This document shows, in pieces, positions 24,101-32,039 of a stretch of DNA of 64,000 nucleotides; the stretch's first letter is position 1, and each line of letters starts with the position of its first letter. The stretch is from Siphonodentalium dalli (Eukaryota; Mollusca; Scaphopoda; Gadilida; Siphonodentaliidae). The DNA lies in contig CP136066.1 in assembly GCA_032622095.1 (NCBI GenBank), positions 107,343,319-107,407,318 of the forward strand. The letters run 5' to 3'. The notes below the pieces were generated by a model. It ran no database searches. It saw only the letters and a program-made list of their open reading frames with translations, and was not told the DNA's origin. Both the position numbers and the translations under genes were made by a program.

Positions 24101-24890
24101 CCATTCTGAAGTAATGTTTTGTGTTGCAATGCATGTCAAATTGAATAAGGAAATTATATTATAAAATCTGCATTTATCTGCACTTAGTAGATTAGCCTTT
24201 AGTCAGGTTTTCTGAAATGACAGGTAAGTATTTAAATGTTTAAAAATACTAGATGTATGCTACAACGTCAACAATTTTAAGTTAAACCTGGATCTAAATT
24301 TTTAATAAAGCCATTAATAATAAATATCAAGGTTCTCGGATACTTCCCTCGTTGCCCAAACAGGACCTCTACAAACATTTTTATTTGTATTAAAATTAAT
24401 CCAGAATTTTCAATAAGTTCCAAACTCAATTTTTAATATCCACAACTGAAAATTTGTATATAGGTTTCTGTTTGAGATTTAATGGCTAAAAGGCATCGAT
24501 CGGAGGATAGATTCTGTTGATTGAATATAAAATTGTATGATTTTATTCCATTATAATACATGTATCCATAAATCCAGTAGAATAAAAATAAAAAGCCTCC
24601 TTCCCTCATTCAATTTTCCATATATAATTGCAGTAAATTACCTGAGAACGTAATTATTTATTTTCAATTGTCCAAATTCATATTTTTTTCTAATTTTCAG
24701 TTTCACTCGTGGTGGTAGAGGTAGAGGAAGAGGATTCGGTGGGCGTGGCAGGGGTCGTGGTCGGGGCAGAGGTGGCCCACCAGCAACAGCCGAGGACTTG
24801 GACAGTCAGCTGGATGAGTACATGAGTAAAACCAAGAATCATTTGGATGCTGATCTCGATGCATACATGCAAGATCCTGAAATGGAGTGA
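3099..24890 (+). CDS. CHTOP: CHTOP, chromatin target of PRMT1 (complete, six coding exons)
   Basis: Coding segments are 3099-3166, 5673-5814, 8879-9095, 17970-18030, 20314-20388 and 24701-24890: 753 nt, 250 residues plus stop. Vertebrate CHTOP is about the same length. In order it has [16 protein letters not shown] (family N-terminus), [21 protein letters not shown] (residues ~47-70), [10 protein letters not shown], a long RG/RGG-rich centre (~90-215) and a C-terminal duplicated motif, LDSQLDEYM then LDADLDAYM (FoP_duplication type). All exon junctions keep the frame and obey GT-AG. Known role: a nuclear mRNA-binding adaptor whose RG region is methylated by PRMT1 and which works with the TREX complex in export. 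The ATG at 3099 is chosen because it heads the conserved N-terminus. The 5' noncoding exon is not located. Confidence 0.96.
3167..5672 (+). other. CHTOP: CHTOP intron 1
   Basis: GT-AG intron of about 2.5 kb. I recognise no repeat family with defined ends here. A short direct duplication, gacatatatgtc, occurs near 4779 and 4814. The sequence is otherwise AT-rich and unremarkable. Confidence 0.8.
5673..5814 (+). CDS. CHTOP: CHTOP coding exon 2
   Basis: The exon starts after gtgaag. The first A completes AGA and is followed by [35 protein letters not shown] and [12 protein letters not shown], ending in CAG|gtaaat in phase 0. The [13 protein letters not shown] block is near-identical to vertebrate CHTOP and anchors the exon. 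Confidence 0.95.
6483..7052. mobile_element. Fold-back element with ~120-bp inverted repeats
   Basis: The arm at 6483-6605 (cagccctcttaattcagatt onward) is repeated in inverse orientation at about 6930-7052 with roughly ten mismatches. The arms are full of TTCGGCAAT and GCTACGGCAA repeats. The spacer (about 6650-6850) is a second repeat carrying ataccccccttt, a ctgtctgtctgtccgatg block and the same 60-bp segment found inverted at about 40135-40200. No clear target duplication or transposase was seen. Confidence 0.75.
7480..8240. repeat. Interspersed repeat related to the 32040-34770 and 38260-38600 repeats
   Basis: The block at 7490-7640 (cttagacatttcaa ... aagttgagctacag ... gtcattgac) recurs at 34555-34670. 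The block from about 7833 (tttagctcacttgagac) recurs at 35540, and the 'ctccatagtaattattaaa' phrase recurs near 38490. A ctgtccgtccatc motif lies near 7900. These are shared pieces of tandem-core interspersed elements. The exact ends are not determined. Confidence 0.5.
8879..9095 (+). CDS. CHTOP: CHTOP coding exon 3 (RG-rich)
   Basis: After cattttcag the exon encodes [20 protein letters not shown] followed by an RG-rich stretch ([19 protein letters not shown] and on), ending one base into a Gly codon before gtatta. It carries the ARLGRP motif and the first half of the PRMT1-target RG domain. The G+C and R/G codon content stands out sharply from the flanking introns. Confidence 0.95.
9665..9886 (-). 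pseudogene. Cysteine-rich ORF fragment inside the hAT element
   Basis: A 73-residue minus-strand ORF near the hAT right-hand coding end contains [15 protein letters not shown] and [16 protein letters not shown], that is CxxC...C and CxxC pairs spaced like a small zinc-binding domain, followed by a basic tail. It may be the C-terminal remnant of the element's own protein or a captured fragment. No RNase-H-like or dimerisation segment of a hAT transposase is visible. A second minus ORF fragment (10110-10445) breaks off at the nested insertion. Confidence 0.3.
10820..11895. repeat. Large inverted repeat (fold-back) inside the Harbinger-like element
   Basis: The left arm (about 10820-11120) is matched in inverse orientation by about 11680-11895: shared blocks include ggcgcag, tgaccgagcggag, cagacctgtaca, ttggatag and attcaccaagac. 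Similarity is patchy, so the arms are old. Their spacer includes the perfect short palindrome at 11507-11537. Confidence 0.6.
11507..11537. repeat. Perfect 14-bp-arm hairpin
   Basis: Arms gtggaagtcatgaa and ttcatgacttccac are separated by tta. Seen directly; function unknown. Confidence 0.8.
12068..12597. mobile_element. Short hAT element nested in the Harbinger-like element
   Basis: Termini CAGGGAAGGATCCAGGG and (right, reverse complement) CAGGGATGGATCCAGGG are flanked by perfect 8-bp copies of ccctcacc (12060-12067 and 12598-12605). It carries a truncated TTAA element at 12293-12480. Confidence 0.85.
12293..12480. mobile_element. Truncated TTAA hairpin element, family A
   Basis: It begins TTAACCCTTTAATGACTGGGG and follows the family A consensus (ctgtgccaatgcattctc, ccttgtaagccagtgcattt, gatctttaatgctgcac) before breaking off. 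It is the deepest layer of a four-deep stack. Confidence 0.75.
13934..14699. other. Intron 3 sequence, nothing recognised
   Basis: ORFs here lack recognisable domains and I see no element with paired ends. Confidence 0.4.
14700..14794. repeat. Hairpin ending in a TTAA tip
   Basis: Two copies of GCTTTAGCGGGC-type sequence face each other around acgtaaattacgt, and the block ends ...gggttgaaagagTTAA, the tip shared by the TTAA families. A matching tip TTAACTCTTTCATCCC occurs at 9118, just after CHTOP exon 3, so a very large or rearranged TTAA element is possible but unproven. Confidence 0.4.
14795..15640. other. Intron 3 sequence with a tandem-core fragment
   Basis: Position 15220-15310 (gagtttactagcccaaaatacaggtcaagttcgaat region) matches the core units at 32160-32480 and, inverted, those at 36100 and 37240-37400. 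A short 'taatacctgaaattttcagt' repeat lies at 14990-15060. Confidence 0.45.
15640..16840. repeat. Satellite array, ~162-bp unit, about seven copies
   Basis: The phrase gatagcgcgataactc or a close variant recurs at about 15788, 15948, 16110, 16271, 16432, 16595 and 16758, giving a 160-163-bp period. Each unit contains tttcaacaatatttggtata, acgagttcgaaaacc and cgcggagttatgggtctta. Central units are nearly identical, and the edge units diverge. The array lies in CHTOP intron 3. Confidence 0.95.
17202..17949. mobile_element. TTAA element, family E, abutting CHTOP exon 4
   Basis: The ends TTAACCCTTTGAACC and GGTTCAAAGGGTTAA are exact inverted copies and include TTAA on both sides. It contains a diverged tandem duplication (about 17335-17470 and 17527-17650: tctactttgcaca, ttctttgcgcat, ttttatcg blocks). 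TTAA flanks suggest a piggyBac-like transposase. No transposase is encoded. The right end leaves only 20 bp before the exon 4 boundary. Confidence 0.8.
17970..18030 (+). CDS. CHTOP: CHTOP coding exon 4 (RG-rich)
   Basis: After ttctttacag it completes a Gly codon and encodes [19 protein letters not shown] plus AG of a split Arg before gtcagt. It continues the RG domain. Confidence 0.92.
18240..18720. repeat. Dispersed repeat, inverted relative to 46330-46650
   Basis: The segment 18390-18700 (ggaaagtcccactaaaaccg, acacaagagttctaatttgc, gggaattgttctcaaagcac) matches the reverse complement of the interior of the Mutator-like element at 45960-47125. It is probably a fragment or relative of that element in CHTOP intron 4. 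Confidence 0.6.
18873..19790 (-). mobile_element. 3' end of a CR1/L2-like LINE, inactive
   Basis: Minus-strand translation over 19784-19275 gives the C-terminus of a reverse transcriptase: [10 protein letters not shown]-like segment, [16 protein letters not shown], the [12 protein letters not shown] stretch, VPSYITDMF, and [19 protein letters not shown] follows SKF, and the frame then reads [14 protein letters not shown] before a second stop, so a nonsense mutation splits the normal end. The 3' tail (aaagcgcattggaat then taataaataataaataat) is typical of CR1/L2 elements. It is 5'-truncated and lies antisense in CHTOP intron 4. Confidence 0.85.
20314..20388 (+). CDS. CHTOP: CHTOP coding exon 5
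   Basis: After tatatcag it completes Arg and encodes [20 protein letters not shown] then SDST, ending GT of a split Val before gtaagc. Confidence 0.92.
21966..22072. mobile_element. Half-copy of the TA-flanked hairpin element
   Basis: It runs from gagagctttccgatgaatgg to gagtcgattatttagggcat then TACTG followed by TA, matching one arm of the full copy at 52526-52738. Confidence 0.75.
22745..23060. repeat. Dispersed repeat shared with the Mutator-like element
   Basis: The block caaatcaatacatgatgcta ... cttatggtcat ... aaattacacatagaatat recurs at about 46107-46250 in the same orientation. The ends were not resolved. Confidence 0.6.
23370..23625. mobile_element. Half-copy of family C TTAA element
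   Basis: It carries the family blocks ttgattttagagttatccat, gatatctgatcactctgaac and taattcggattatgtatctt then TAA. The left half is missing. Confidence 0.65.
24701..24890 (+). CDS. CHTOP: CHTOP terminal coding exon 6
   Basis: After ctaattttcag it completes Val and encodes [20 protein letters not shown], then [40 protein letters not shown] and ME with TGA at 24888-24890. The paired LDSQLDEYM and LDADLDAYM motifs are the diagnostic C-terminus of the family. Confidence 0.96.
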
Positions 24891-24915
24891 ACAAATACAT
24901 GGGATGATTAGATGC

Positions 24916-24921
24916 AATAAA
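24916..24921 (+). terminator. CHTOP: Candidate CHTOP polyadenylation signal
   Basis: AATAAA lies 26 bp after the stop. Using it would give a very short 3' UTR; another AATAAA near 26050 is possible. No transcript data to decide. Confidence 0.35.
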
Positions 24922-25025
24922 CTCGGCTATGTTGCCATACCTGGGAGGGGATTGAAACACAGTTATACCACTGTGTGAGGGTATTTGTTTCCAGGTGACG
25001 ACTACCTGGAATTCACTGGTTAGCC

Positions 25026-25570
25026 AACACATCTAACTAACATCGCAAGGCATACAAGTTCATTAACTCGTTGGAAAAAACTACGTACCTCTGCACATGA
25101 CCAATAACTGCTTGTCCCTTTGCTGGCGATGCTTAAAATTTGACTTGTGATGGATTTGAGGACTGAAAAATCTTGCAAGCTGGTTAGGTTATTTTAAACA
25201 TTGCTCTGATCATACAAGCATGGAACTTGAATTGATTCAGTCTTTGGGACAAAAAAATCCTGCAAGCTAACCTGGTTGTTGCTCAGCTGCAGTGAACATT
25301 AACACATCTACCTAACATCGCAAGGCATGCCACTTCAGTGGAAAACAAACTATATACCTCTGCACATGACCAATGACTGCTTGTCCCATTGCTGGCGATG
25401 CTTAAAATTTGACTTTTCGTAATGGATTTGAGGACTGAAAAATCTTGCAAGCTGGTCAGATTATTTTATCATTGCTCTGATCATTAGAACATGGAACACC
25501 AATCGATTCAGTCTGCGGGACAAAATTTCCTGCAAACTTGTCTCGTTGTTGCTCAACTGCAGTGAACATT
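25026..25570. repeat. 275-bp tandem duplication downstream of CHTOP
   Basis: Two adjacent copies begin at 25026 and 25301. Both contain aacatcgcaaggcat, cctctgcacatgaccaat, ttgctggcgatgcttaaaat, ggatttgaggactgaaaaat and ctgcagtgaacatt. They could lie in the CHTOP 3' UTR if the first AATAAA is skipped. Confidence 0.9.
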
Positions 25571-25647
25571 CGTGTACAGAACACATGGTTGTCGTTTCAT
25601 TAGAGTGAACATGATCATATGGAATTAAATTTTTGTTGGCTTCTAAC

Positions 25648-26307
25648 TTAACTCATTACCACTCTGACTGCAGCTGACTACAACCCCCAGGTTACTTTGA
25701 CGTTGTGACATTAAAAACTTCAGCGCATTTTGCCACAGCGACGTAATTTACGTCCCATTTCCTCAGAGATTTTGACGTTTTAGTCAGCTTTAGCATGTTT
25801 TCACCTTAGTTCTGTGATCGCTGTCATTCTAATTTCTAAATTCTAGAAATGGCCTTTCGTGATTTCGCTATTTAGTATTTGTTCAGAATTTGTTGTTTCA
25901 AACTACCAATTGAATAGACTGTGCCACCTTTCCATAATGTCACAATATCAAGTTTAAATGTTAAAATGTTGCAACAGTTATCAAAAGCAATCATCGTTTT
26001 TATTAATTTTTAACAAATGTACTTTCGAGCAAGGTAAGGCGTGAATGGAATAAAATTTTCTGATTGGATAGAATACACTTCAACCGCATACTTCATGTAA
26101 AATCAAATCTATTATGACGATTAATGGAGAAAGTCACGAAAATTTAGTTTTTACTTTTATTAAAAAAAAAGGTGTCAAAAGGTATTCTGAGGTAACGACG
26201 TAAGGTGACAAAAGGTGCCTCTGAGGAAATGACGTAAGGTGACAAAATGTGCTTCTGAGGAAATGTCGTAAGGTGTCAAAAGGTGCTTCTGAGTGGTAAT
26301 GAGTTAA
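25648..26307. mobile_element. TTAA element with internal tandem repeats
   Basis: The ends TTAACTCATTACCACTCTGA and, inverted, TCTGAGTGGTAATGAGTTAA include TTAA on both sides. The right part holds four ~38-bp repeats built on ttctgaggaaatgacgtaag. No ORF of note. Confidence 0.75.
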
Positions 26308-27830
26308 ATTAGAAGTAGTTCTAAGTCGGAAAGTATTTCAGAAAATACTTAATCACTGAAGTAGATATTTTTCTCTGGTTGAGACATGCCAAAGGATATT
26401 AAAAGCAAAACTAGCCATTTAATTACATATTTGTTTTTCTGACATCGCCGCATTTATTTTTTTAGCCTACATTCAGTACATTGATCATTTTTATCGCAGA
26501 TGCAAAAAAATGTGTTGTGGACTTTCATAGAAAACCAACGAAATTTTTGGCATTAAAATTGTAGAAAAACACAAGAGAAACCTATAAAGTAGATTGTACA
26601 CTGAATGATGTGCAATGTAATAACTTGAGAATTACTAGGGTCGATTCAATGGCGCACAGAGATGTGATATCCTCCCAAAATACCTGAACAAAATAGAAAA
26701 TAGATCTATTATTTGAAGATTAAATGTCACGGTCATCTATTTCTAATTGTGGCGTGTTCAGGCGACAAAACTTGCCGGGAAAGCTGTTCAAAAGTTTATA
26801 TAAAGATGTTAATCCTGTCATTCTGAAGGTGGAAACTAATACAATTTCCGGAACAATTTTTCCAATATTTCTGCACGAGAAAGATACCGTGGGAAGCTTC
26901 ACTTCTGTTATTACTGTTCTATTTTACCTGGTTTCTAATTCCGCAGGAACAACCCAACCTTTTCCTATCGATGATGAATACATGCTGTTTTCGGTCAAAA
27001 TATAATAATTAAAAGCATGGTCAGTGGTTTCCGTGACAGATGGTCTGACACTGTGCCAATTGGTCAACTAAATTTTCAATGGGGAGATGGCAGTTAATAA
27101 AAATAGCCCGAGAAACAATTAATTTTGGATGGCCTATATACTTAAAATATGTTTCATATAGCTCATTTTGGATGTCCCTGTTTCAATATATCTTTGATAA
27201 TATTTTTATTTAAACTTGATATAGTTCATAATTTGGAGTGATAATAAGTATTGTTTTGGTATATGCATCAGCAGAAAGAACGGATTAATTTTTAATGCTA
27301 TTTTAGTCTCAAAAGAAATTGTGATTCTATCATGTACATATGAAATTGCATGGTATGGACTATGGTCAAACAAATCATACTTGGTGCTAAATTTAGTTTT
27401 CGTTAGGTTGCTGGGGGTTTATCAGCAGAATTTCTCACAGGATGATTATACCGTACAGTTACACCGTGAAAACCTAACACCATCAAGCAGGGGCCAAGAG
27501 TTTTAATTAGAGGGGTCACTTCTTAATTCATTTATGGAGAGGTGTTTTTTTAGGAGAGGTGTTATTATGAGAATTCACATAAACTGAATATTAACCCTAT
27601 GCTACTAGTAAATATTTTCTCCCATCCGTTATAGATCTGCACATTGGAATGGTCTATAATATCCATTTCGAGAGATGTTTAGGAATTAAAAGCAGACAAC
27701 AGAAGGATTCATATTCTTTGGTGGGAAATGTTCAGTGACCTATGGTTTGTTGAATTTATTATCTGAACATGTCCAAAGTTAACTAATGAGTATTTGGTAT
27801 AGAAAGGGTTAGCTAACCTGAGCTAACGCC
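26308..27830. other. Intergenic, no gene recognised
   Basis: A 93-residue plus-strand ORF (26727-27005) has no recognisable domain and no coding context. A tatagaaagggttag phrase near 27798 resembles phrases near 3040 and 55240. Confidence 0.4.
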
Positions 27831-28272
27831 TTAAAGGTACTCAATCCGATTAAGCACCCCTAAATTACTATTTCTTTGGCTTCGGGGGTAAAAAATATTT
27901 GATTCGAGTCGAGGAACCCACCCTTCAAAGCTCAAGAGTGATCAGATATCAATTTTTGAAGTTTGTTAAATTTTGGAGATGTGGTCCAAACAGACAAATT
28001 GCGGGTGTAAGATGGATAACTCTATTAATTAAGTGGTTATTATTGTTAATAGTAACCATTTAATTTTAAAGTTAACCATCTTAAACCGCAATTTGCCTGT
28101 TTGAGCTCAAGCAAGTGGACCACATCTCCAAAATTTAACAAACTTCAAAAATCGATATCTGATCACTCTGAACTTTGAAGAGTGGGTTCCTCGACTCGAT
28201 TCAAATATTTTTTACCCCCGAAGCCAAATAAATAGTAATTTAGGGGTGCTTAATCGGATTGAGTACATTTAA
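27831..28272. mobile_element. Family C TTAA hairpin element, full length
   Basis: It starts TTAAAGGTACTCAATCCGAT and ends in the inverse form before TTAA. The two ~200-bp halves are near-complementary (tactatttctttggcttcgg, gagtgatcagatatc, gtaagatggataactct). No ORF. Confidence 0.85.
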
Positions 28273-28555
28273 CATTGTTTTCAGCTTTGTTCTGTTCAAT
28301 AAATGTTGAAAACAAAATTTGACAAGTAAATTGGACCTATAAATACCATAGAATATCATTTTGTTGTTGAACATATTTTTTTATGTCCCTCCAAAACATC
28401 AAAACGATAGGAAATAAATACATAAATAATTCAATATCAAAGAATTTAGTGTCTTTCTTTTAGCTCTTCTTATTCCAAACATGTCAACTTGTACGCTAGA
28501 ATCTAAATTAAAAATAAAATAGGTTTTCATAAAAAAAAAAATCCTGAATACATCG

Positions 28556-29033
28556 TTAAAGTGCCACTTAATTTTCGAGTCACCGATTATTTTTTTTATA
28601 GCAACTTGATGTATGGTTTTAATAACAATCTATGCCATAAAATATGATTAAAATACTATAATTCAGCACCATTTGAAACATCTGTGTCTCAGATGATGCC
28701 CAAAGAGAAATAGAAAACAGCTGAAATAATAAAGATTCCCCCCATTTTTGCTTCCAGAATGCAACAGAATTCAAACTGAAGATGTATTTTCAATGGAAGA
28801 GGAATAACACTATCTTTAAGATATAGAATTATTCCCACTCCATTGAAAATAATACACTTTTTCCTACAATCTAGATGACAAAAACAAGTCGGTAACTCCA
28901 ACAATTTCAACATATTCAGTTTATTACACTGGATAAGTTGATAATACAATGTTTTGGAGCTTCCTCTTTTATTATTGGTATAATATGGCTTATATTTGTG
29001 ATCTGGGTGTTCGAAAATTAAGTGGGCCTTTAA
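28556..29033. mobile_element. TTAA element, family with CACTTAATTTTCGA ends
   Basis: Ends: TTAAAGTGCCACTTAATTTT and, inverted, TTAAAGGCCCACTTAATTTT. A relative in opposite orientation lies at 44095-44512. Confidence 0.75.
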
Positions 29034-29865
29034 ATATTTTTAACTGGAATATCAAAAATCTCTACTGGTCAACCCTTGCACCTAACCATTTTGGAATCAC
29101 CTCAACTTTAGATTGATCATAAACGTTTGACTGACATAATATTCTTCAAGAGCTCTCATTTGTCTAAGTGAATGTTTCATTTGTGGACAATGGTTCATCT
29201 CATACAACTTGATAATGTTTTAATTTGTTCATTAAAAGTTTTTAGTAAAATTTATACAAATGATTAAACCTAGATTGTTTTTAACATCCCTTGGGGTGAA
29301 ATCAGAACACAAGTCATTACAAAGTACAAACTTGTCTGGGTATACATCCCAAGACCATGAAATAATGCCATCTCGGCCATTACACTACTGCTATTGTTAT
29401 CCTAGGTTGGTAAGCAAGTTACCAACCTGTGACAAGGAGTTGGTGAGCTATTTACTAACCTGTGCTGAACAAGTGCAATTAGTCATAGTGAGCAAGATAA
29501 TACCCCACCACAAATAACCACATTGGCAGAGTGAACTCTGTCCAGATGAATATGCCACAGGTGTCAATTATCCAACCATGCAATACATTTATTGTAAGTA
29601 ACAAACAATTTGGCAAAACAAATGTGAATACTCTTGTGTTGTGTAAACAAATGACATGTTATGTAAACAAACAGTACCTAAAGAGTATACGATAAGCAAA
29701 ACACAGGGAAGACCCCACTATTTTTAAAGTGAACTTTGGTTAGAAATGCCACCAAGCTGTTTACAACATACCGGTATAGCGTTTGCTAATCCTCGCCTCT
29801 CAAGATTTTGGTATTGAATGGGTCACTGTGAATCACTCTCCTAAAAAAATCACTACGGTGTTGAG
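29034..29865. other. Intergenic, no gene recognised
   Basis: AT-rich with short ORFs only. A ggttggtaag/ttaccaacct palindrome lies near 29404-29430. It ends in the 8-bp hAT duplication gtgttgag. Confidence 0.4.
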
Positions 29866-30693
29866 TAGGGCTTCACGGTATCCACCTTCACAATACCGAC
29901 TACGATATTTGATGAAATACCGCGGTATGACTAAATACCGTCTAGAATAATTTCCAAACATTTTGTTAGTCAAGAGCCTTTGGAATATGCAGTACGCAAT
30001 TCAATATTTGAGTGTGAATGTAGTGTCACGCTGACGCACGCAAATAGGACAACGCAATGCATGTCACTTGTGATCATAACAATGTGTGGGGTCCTAATGA
30101 CATACGTATCTTACTTTAAAAATATCAAGCATTTATTTCACAATTTTTATTTCATAACAAAGCATAGTCAATGCTCTAAAATAACGACAACACTGAACTG
30201 ACATGTTTATCTGAACAAAGTACACCACTGCAGTCCAATGAGTCTACATTTTTGCCGCGAGAAACGACAACATATTAACATTATTATATTAACGCTTCGG
30301 TGCAACAATCTGTCCCGACTTGCTGAATAAGCGCTCAGAAGGCATAATTGCGACACATTTATATCCAGAGATATATTCGCGCGAATTCCGACAACGTTGT
30401 ATAGTTTGCATTTCATAATTGTATGGATGGGGATCATGGTCTAATTATTTCTGTGTGTGCATTTGAGCTGCATATATGGGACGACTATAACACACACCCA
30501 TCATTATACAACACGTTGACACTCCCTTTGTTATGAATGCTTTTAGCACTTTCTTCAGTGTAGCTCTAGGCGTCTTGTCTGGCTGGTTATCTTCTCATAT
30601 CGCTGGTTCTCGTTTCGCCTCGCTGGTTCTCTTTCATTACTTACAAGCACGCGTTATTGCCTCGGAGTATATTAAATTTGTTGACGTTCGATG

Positions 30694-31755
30694 TAGGCTT
30701 GCCGCGATTTTGGGAATAATCGAACAATCGTCAGTGGTGCCGATTAATCAATTTTCAAAATCAATCGATTTTCATTTTGAAAATCTACTTTTTTAGTTCA
30801 AATAACAATGCATATTATACAACAAAACAAGAACGCTGGCATAAGCGTATTTGCAAAGAACTTATCTCAACTTAAGAGGCAATATTTTGCACCGTATTTA
30901 CAGCACTAATGTAACCCACACAGACATTTGTGACAATGTAACTTTCAGTTGCGGCGTCTTTTGAGATCGGGCTGACAGAGTAATCTAGTTCCGTCTTGGT
31001 TTCACATTACGCCGTTTTTTTCTTTTAATGTGCAGACTCATGTGTATACTCCGCGGCACGCGTGATAGCAGAGGTTCAGCGGTCACGTGCTATTCCGCTT
31101 TTGAAGTTTTCAATTGGTTATGGCGAATTTCTCAGTCAAAATGGGCGTGTCAATTGGAAACTGACAAAATAATTTTTTATATTTTCCCGTCAAACTGGCA
31201 CCCGGTGCAAATCTTCACGATGTCCCAACAAAAAAAGTCAGACGTATGGAAGCATTTTACGAAGATAAACGAAAAAAGAGTTTCATGTAATACATGCAAA
31301 AAAACATTTGCATTCCACGGATCGACAACGACGATGTTCACACATTTACAAGCGATCCACAGCATTGTATTTGGCCCCAAATTCACGAACAGTCTCGCGA
31401 AGCACGTGGCCCGACGAGAGTTGGGAGTATTTTTCCGATTTTTTCGATTTCTGAATCGGCTTAGTGCTTACATAAAGTTCATAAACTATGAGTAATTATT
31501 TTGTTTTTATTGTTTAATAGAGGCATTTGAATTTATATGGGAGCAAATTCTCAGAACTAATGCCCTTCATTTCTGACGTGCGGTGCCCGTAAAACGGGAG
31601 TTATACTTACCATCTTACACTTACCAGATTTACCTCTTAATAGTCTCTTTTTTGGCATCTATTTACTACAATTTGATATTTAATTTCATGGGTAGAAAAA
31701 TCGATTATAGCCACTGATTAATCGATTTTGAAAATCCAAAATCGCGGCAAGCCTA
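30694..31755. mobile_element. hAT element carrying a BED zinc-finger ORF, nested
   Basis: The termini TAGGCTTGCCGCGATTTTGG are inverted at both ends with perfect gttcgatg duplications (30686-30693, 31756-31763). Subterminal AATCGATTTT palindromes recall the element at 1640-2425. Its only recognisable coding is the BED domain ORF at 31220-31495. Confidence 0.9.
31220..31495 (+). pseudogene. BED-type zinc finger, N-terminal remnant of a hAT transposase
   Basis: From the ATG at 31220 it reads MSQQKKSDVWKHFTKINEKR, then VSCNTCKKTFAF and the GSTTTMFTHLQAIHS stretch. This is the BED signature: the W and F of VWKHF, CxxC (residues 23 and 26), and H-x4-H near residues 43-48. BED fingers bind the termini of hAT elements. 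The ORF stops after 91 residues with no catalytic DDE/RNase-H or dimerisation domain. An upstream in-frame extension to 31028 is open but does not look like protein of this family. Confidence 0.75.
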
Positions 31756-32039
31756 GTTCGATGTCGTAAAACCGACTAAAAGAAGAAAATATAGCGTGCC
31801 GTGATATACCGACTATTCAAGTAATCCAATACCGACTACACAGTATTAAAAATAAAACCGCGGTATGACTAAATACCGAAAAACCGTGAAGCCCTAGTGT
31901 TGAGTGTTTATATGCTTATCGCTCACTATTTACATGCTGTATATAAACAAAAGCTCGGCTCACACATTCTATACTATCAGATACTATTAGTATATTCTTG
32001 CTGATTCTTGAGGAAATTTTCATAATTTGTTATTACTGT

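Larger units (their letters stand above)
20389..24700 (+). other. CHTOP: CHTOP intron 5
   Basis: GT-AG intron of 4.3 kb. It contains a half TA-type hairpin element (21966-22072), a dispersed repeat at 22745-23060 shared with 46080-46310, and half of a family C TTAA element at about 23370-23625. The rest is unremarkable. Confidence 0.85.
29866..31896. mobile_element. hAT element, host of a second hAT
   Basis: The termini TAGGGCTTCACGGT match in inverse orientation at both ends and are flanked by perfect gtgttgag copies (29858-29865, 31897-31904). Subterminal GGTATTTAGTCATACCGCGG occurs near both ends. Excluding the nested insertion the element is about 0.97 kb, with no transposase of its own. 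Confidence 0.9.

Noticed and set aside
24690-25032. Minus-strand ORFs opposite CHTOP exon 6
   Set aside because: Antisense shadows of the RG-rich coding exon.
26724-27005. 93-residue plus-strand ORF and overlapping minus ORF
   Set aside because: No recognisable domain, no codon bias distinct from surroundings, and no splice or promoter context.
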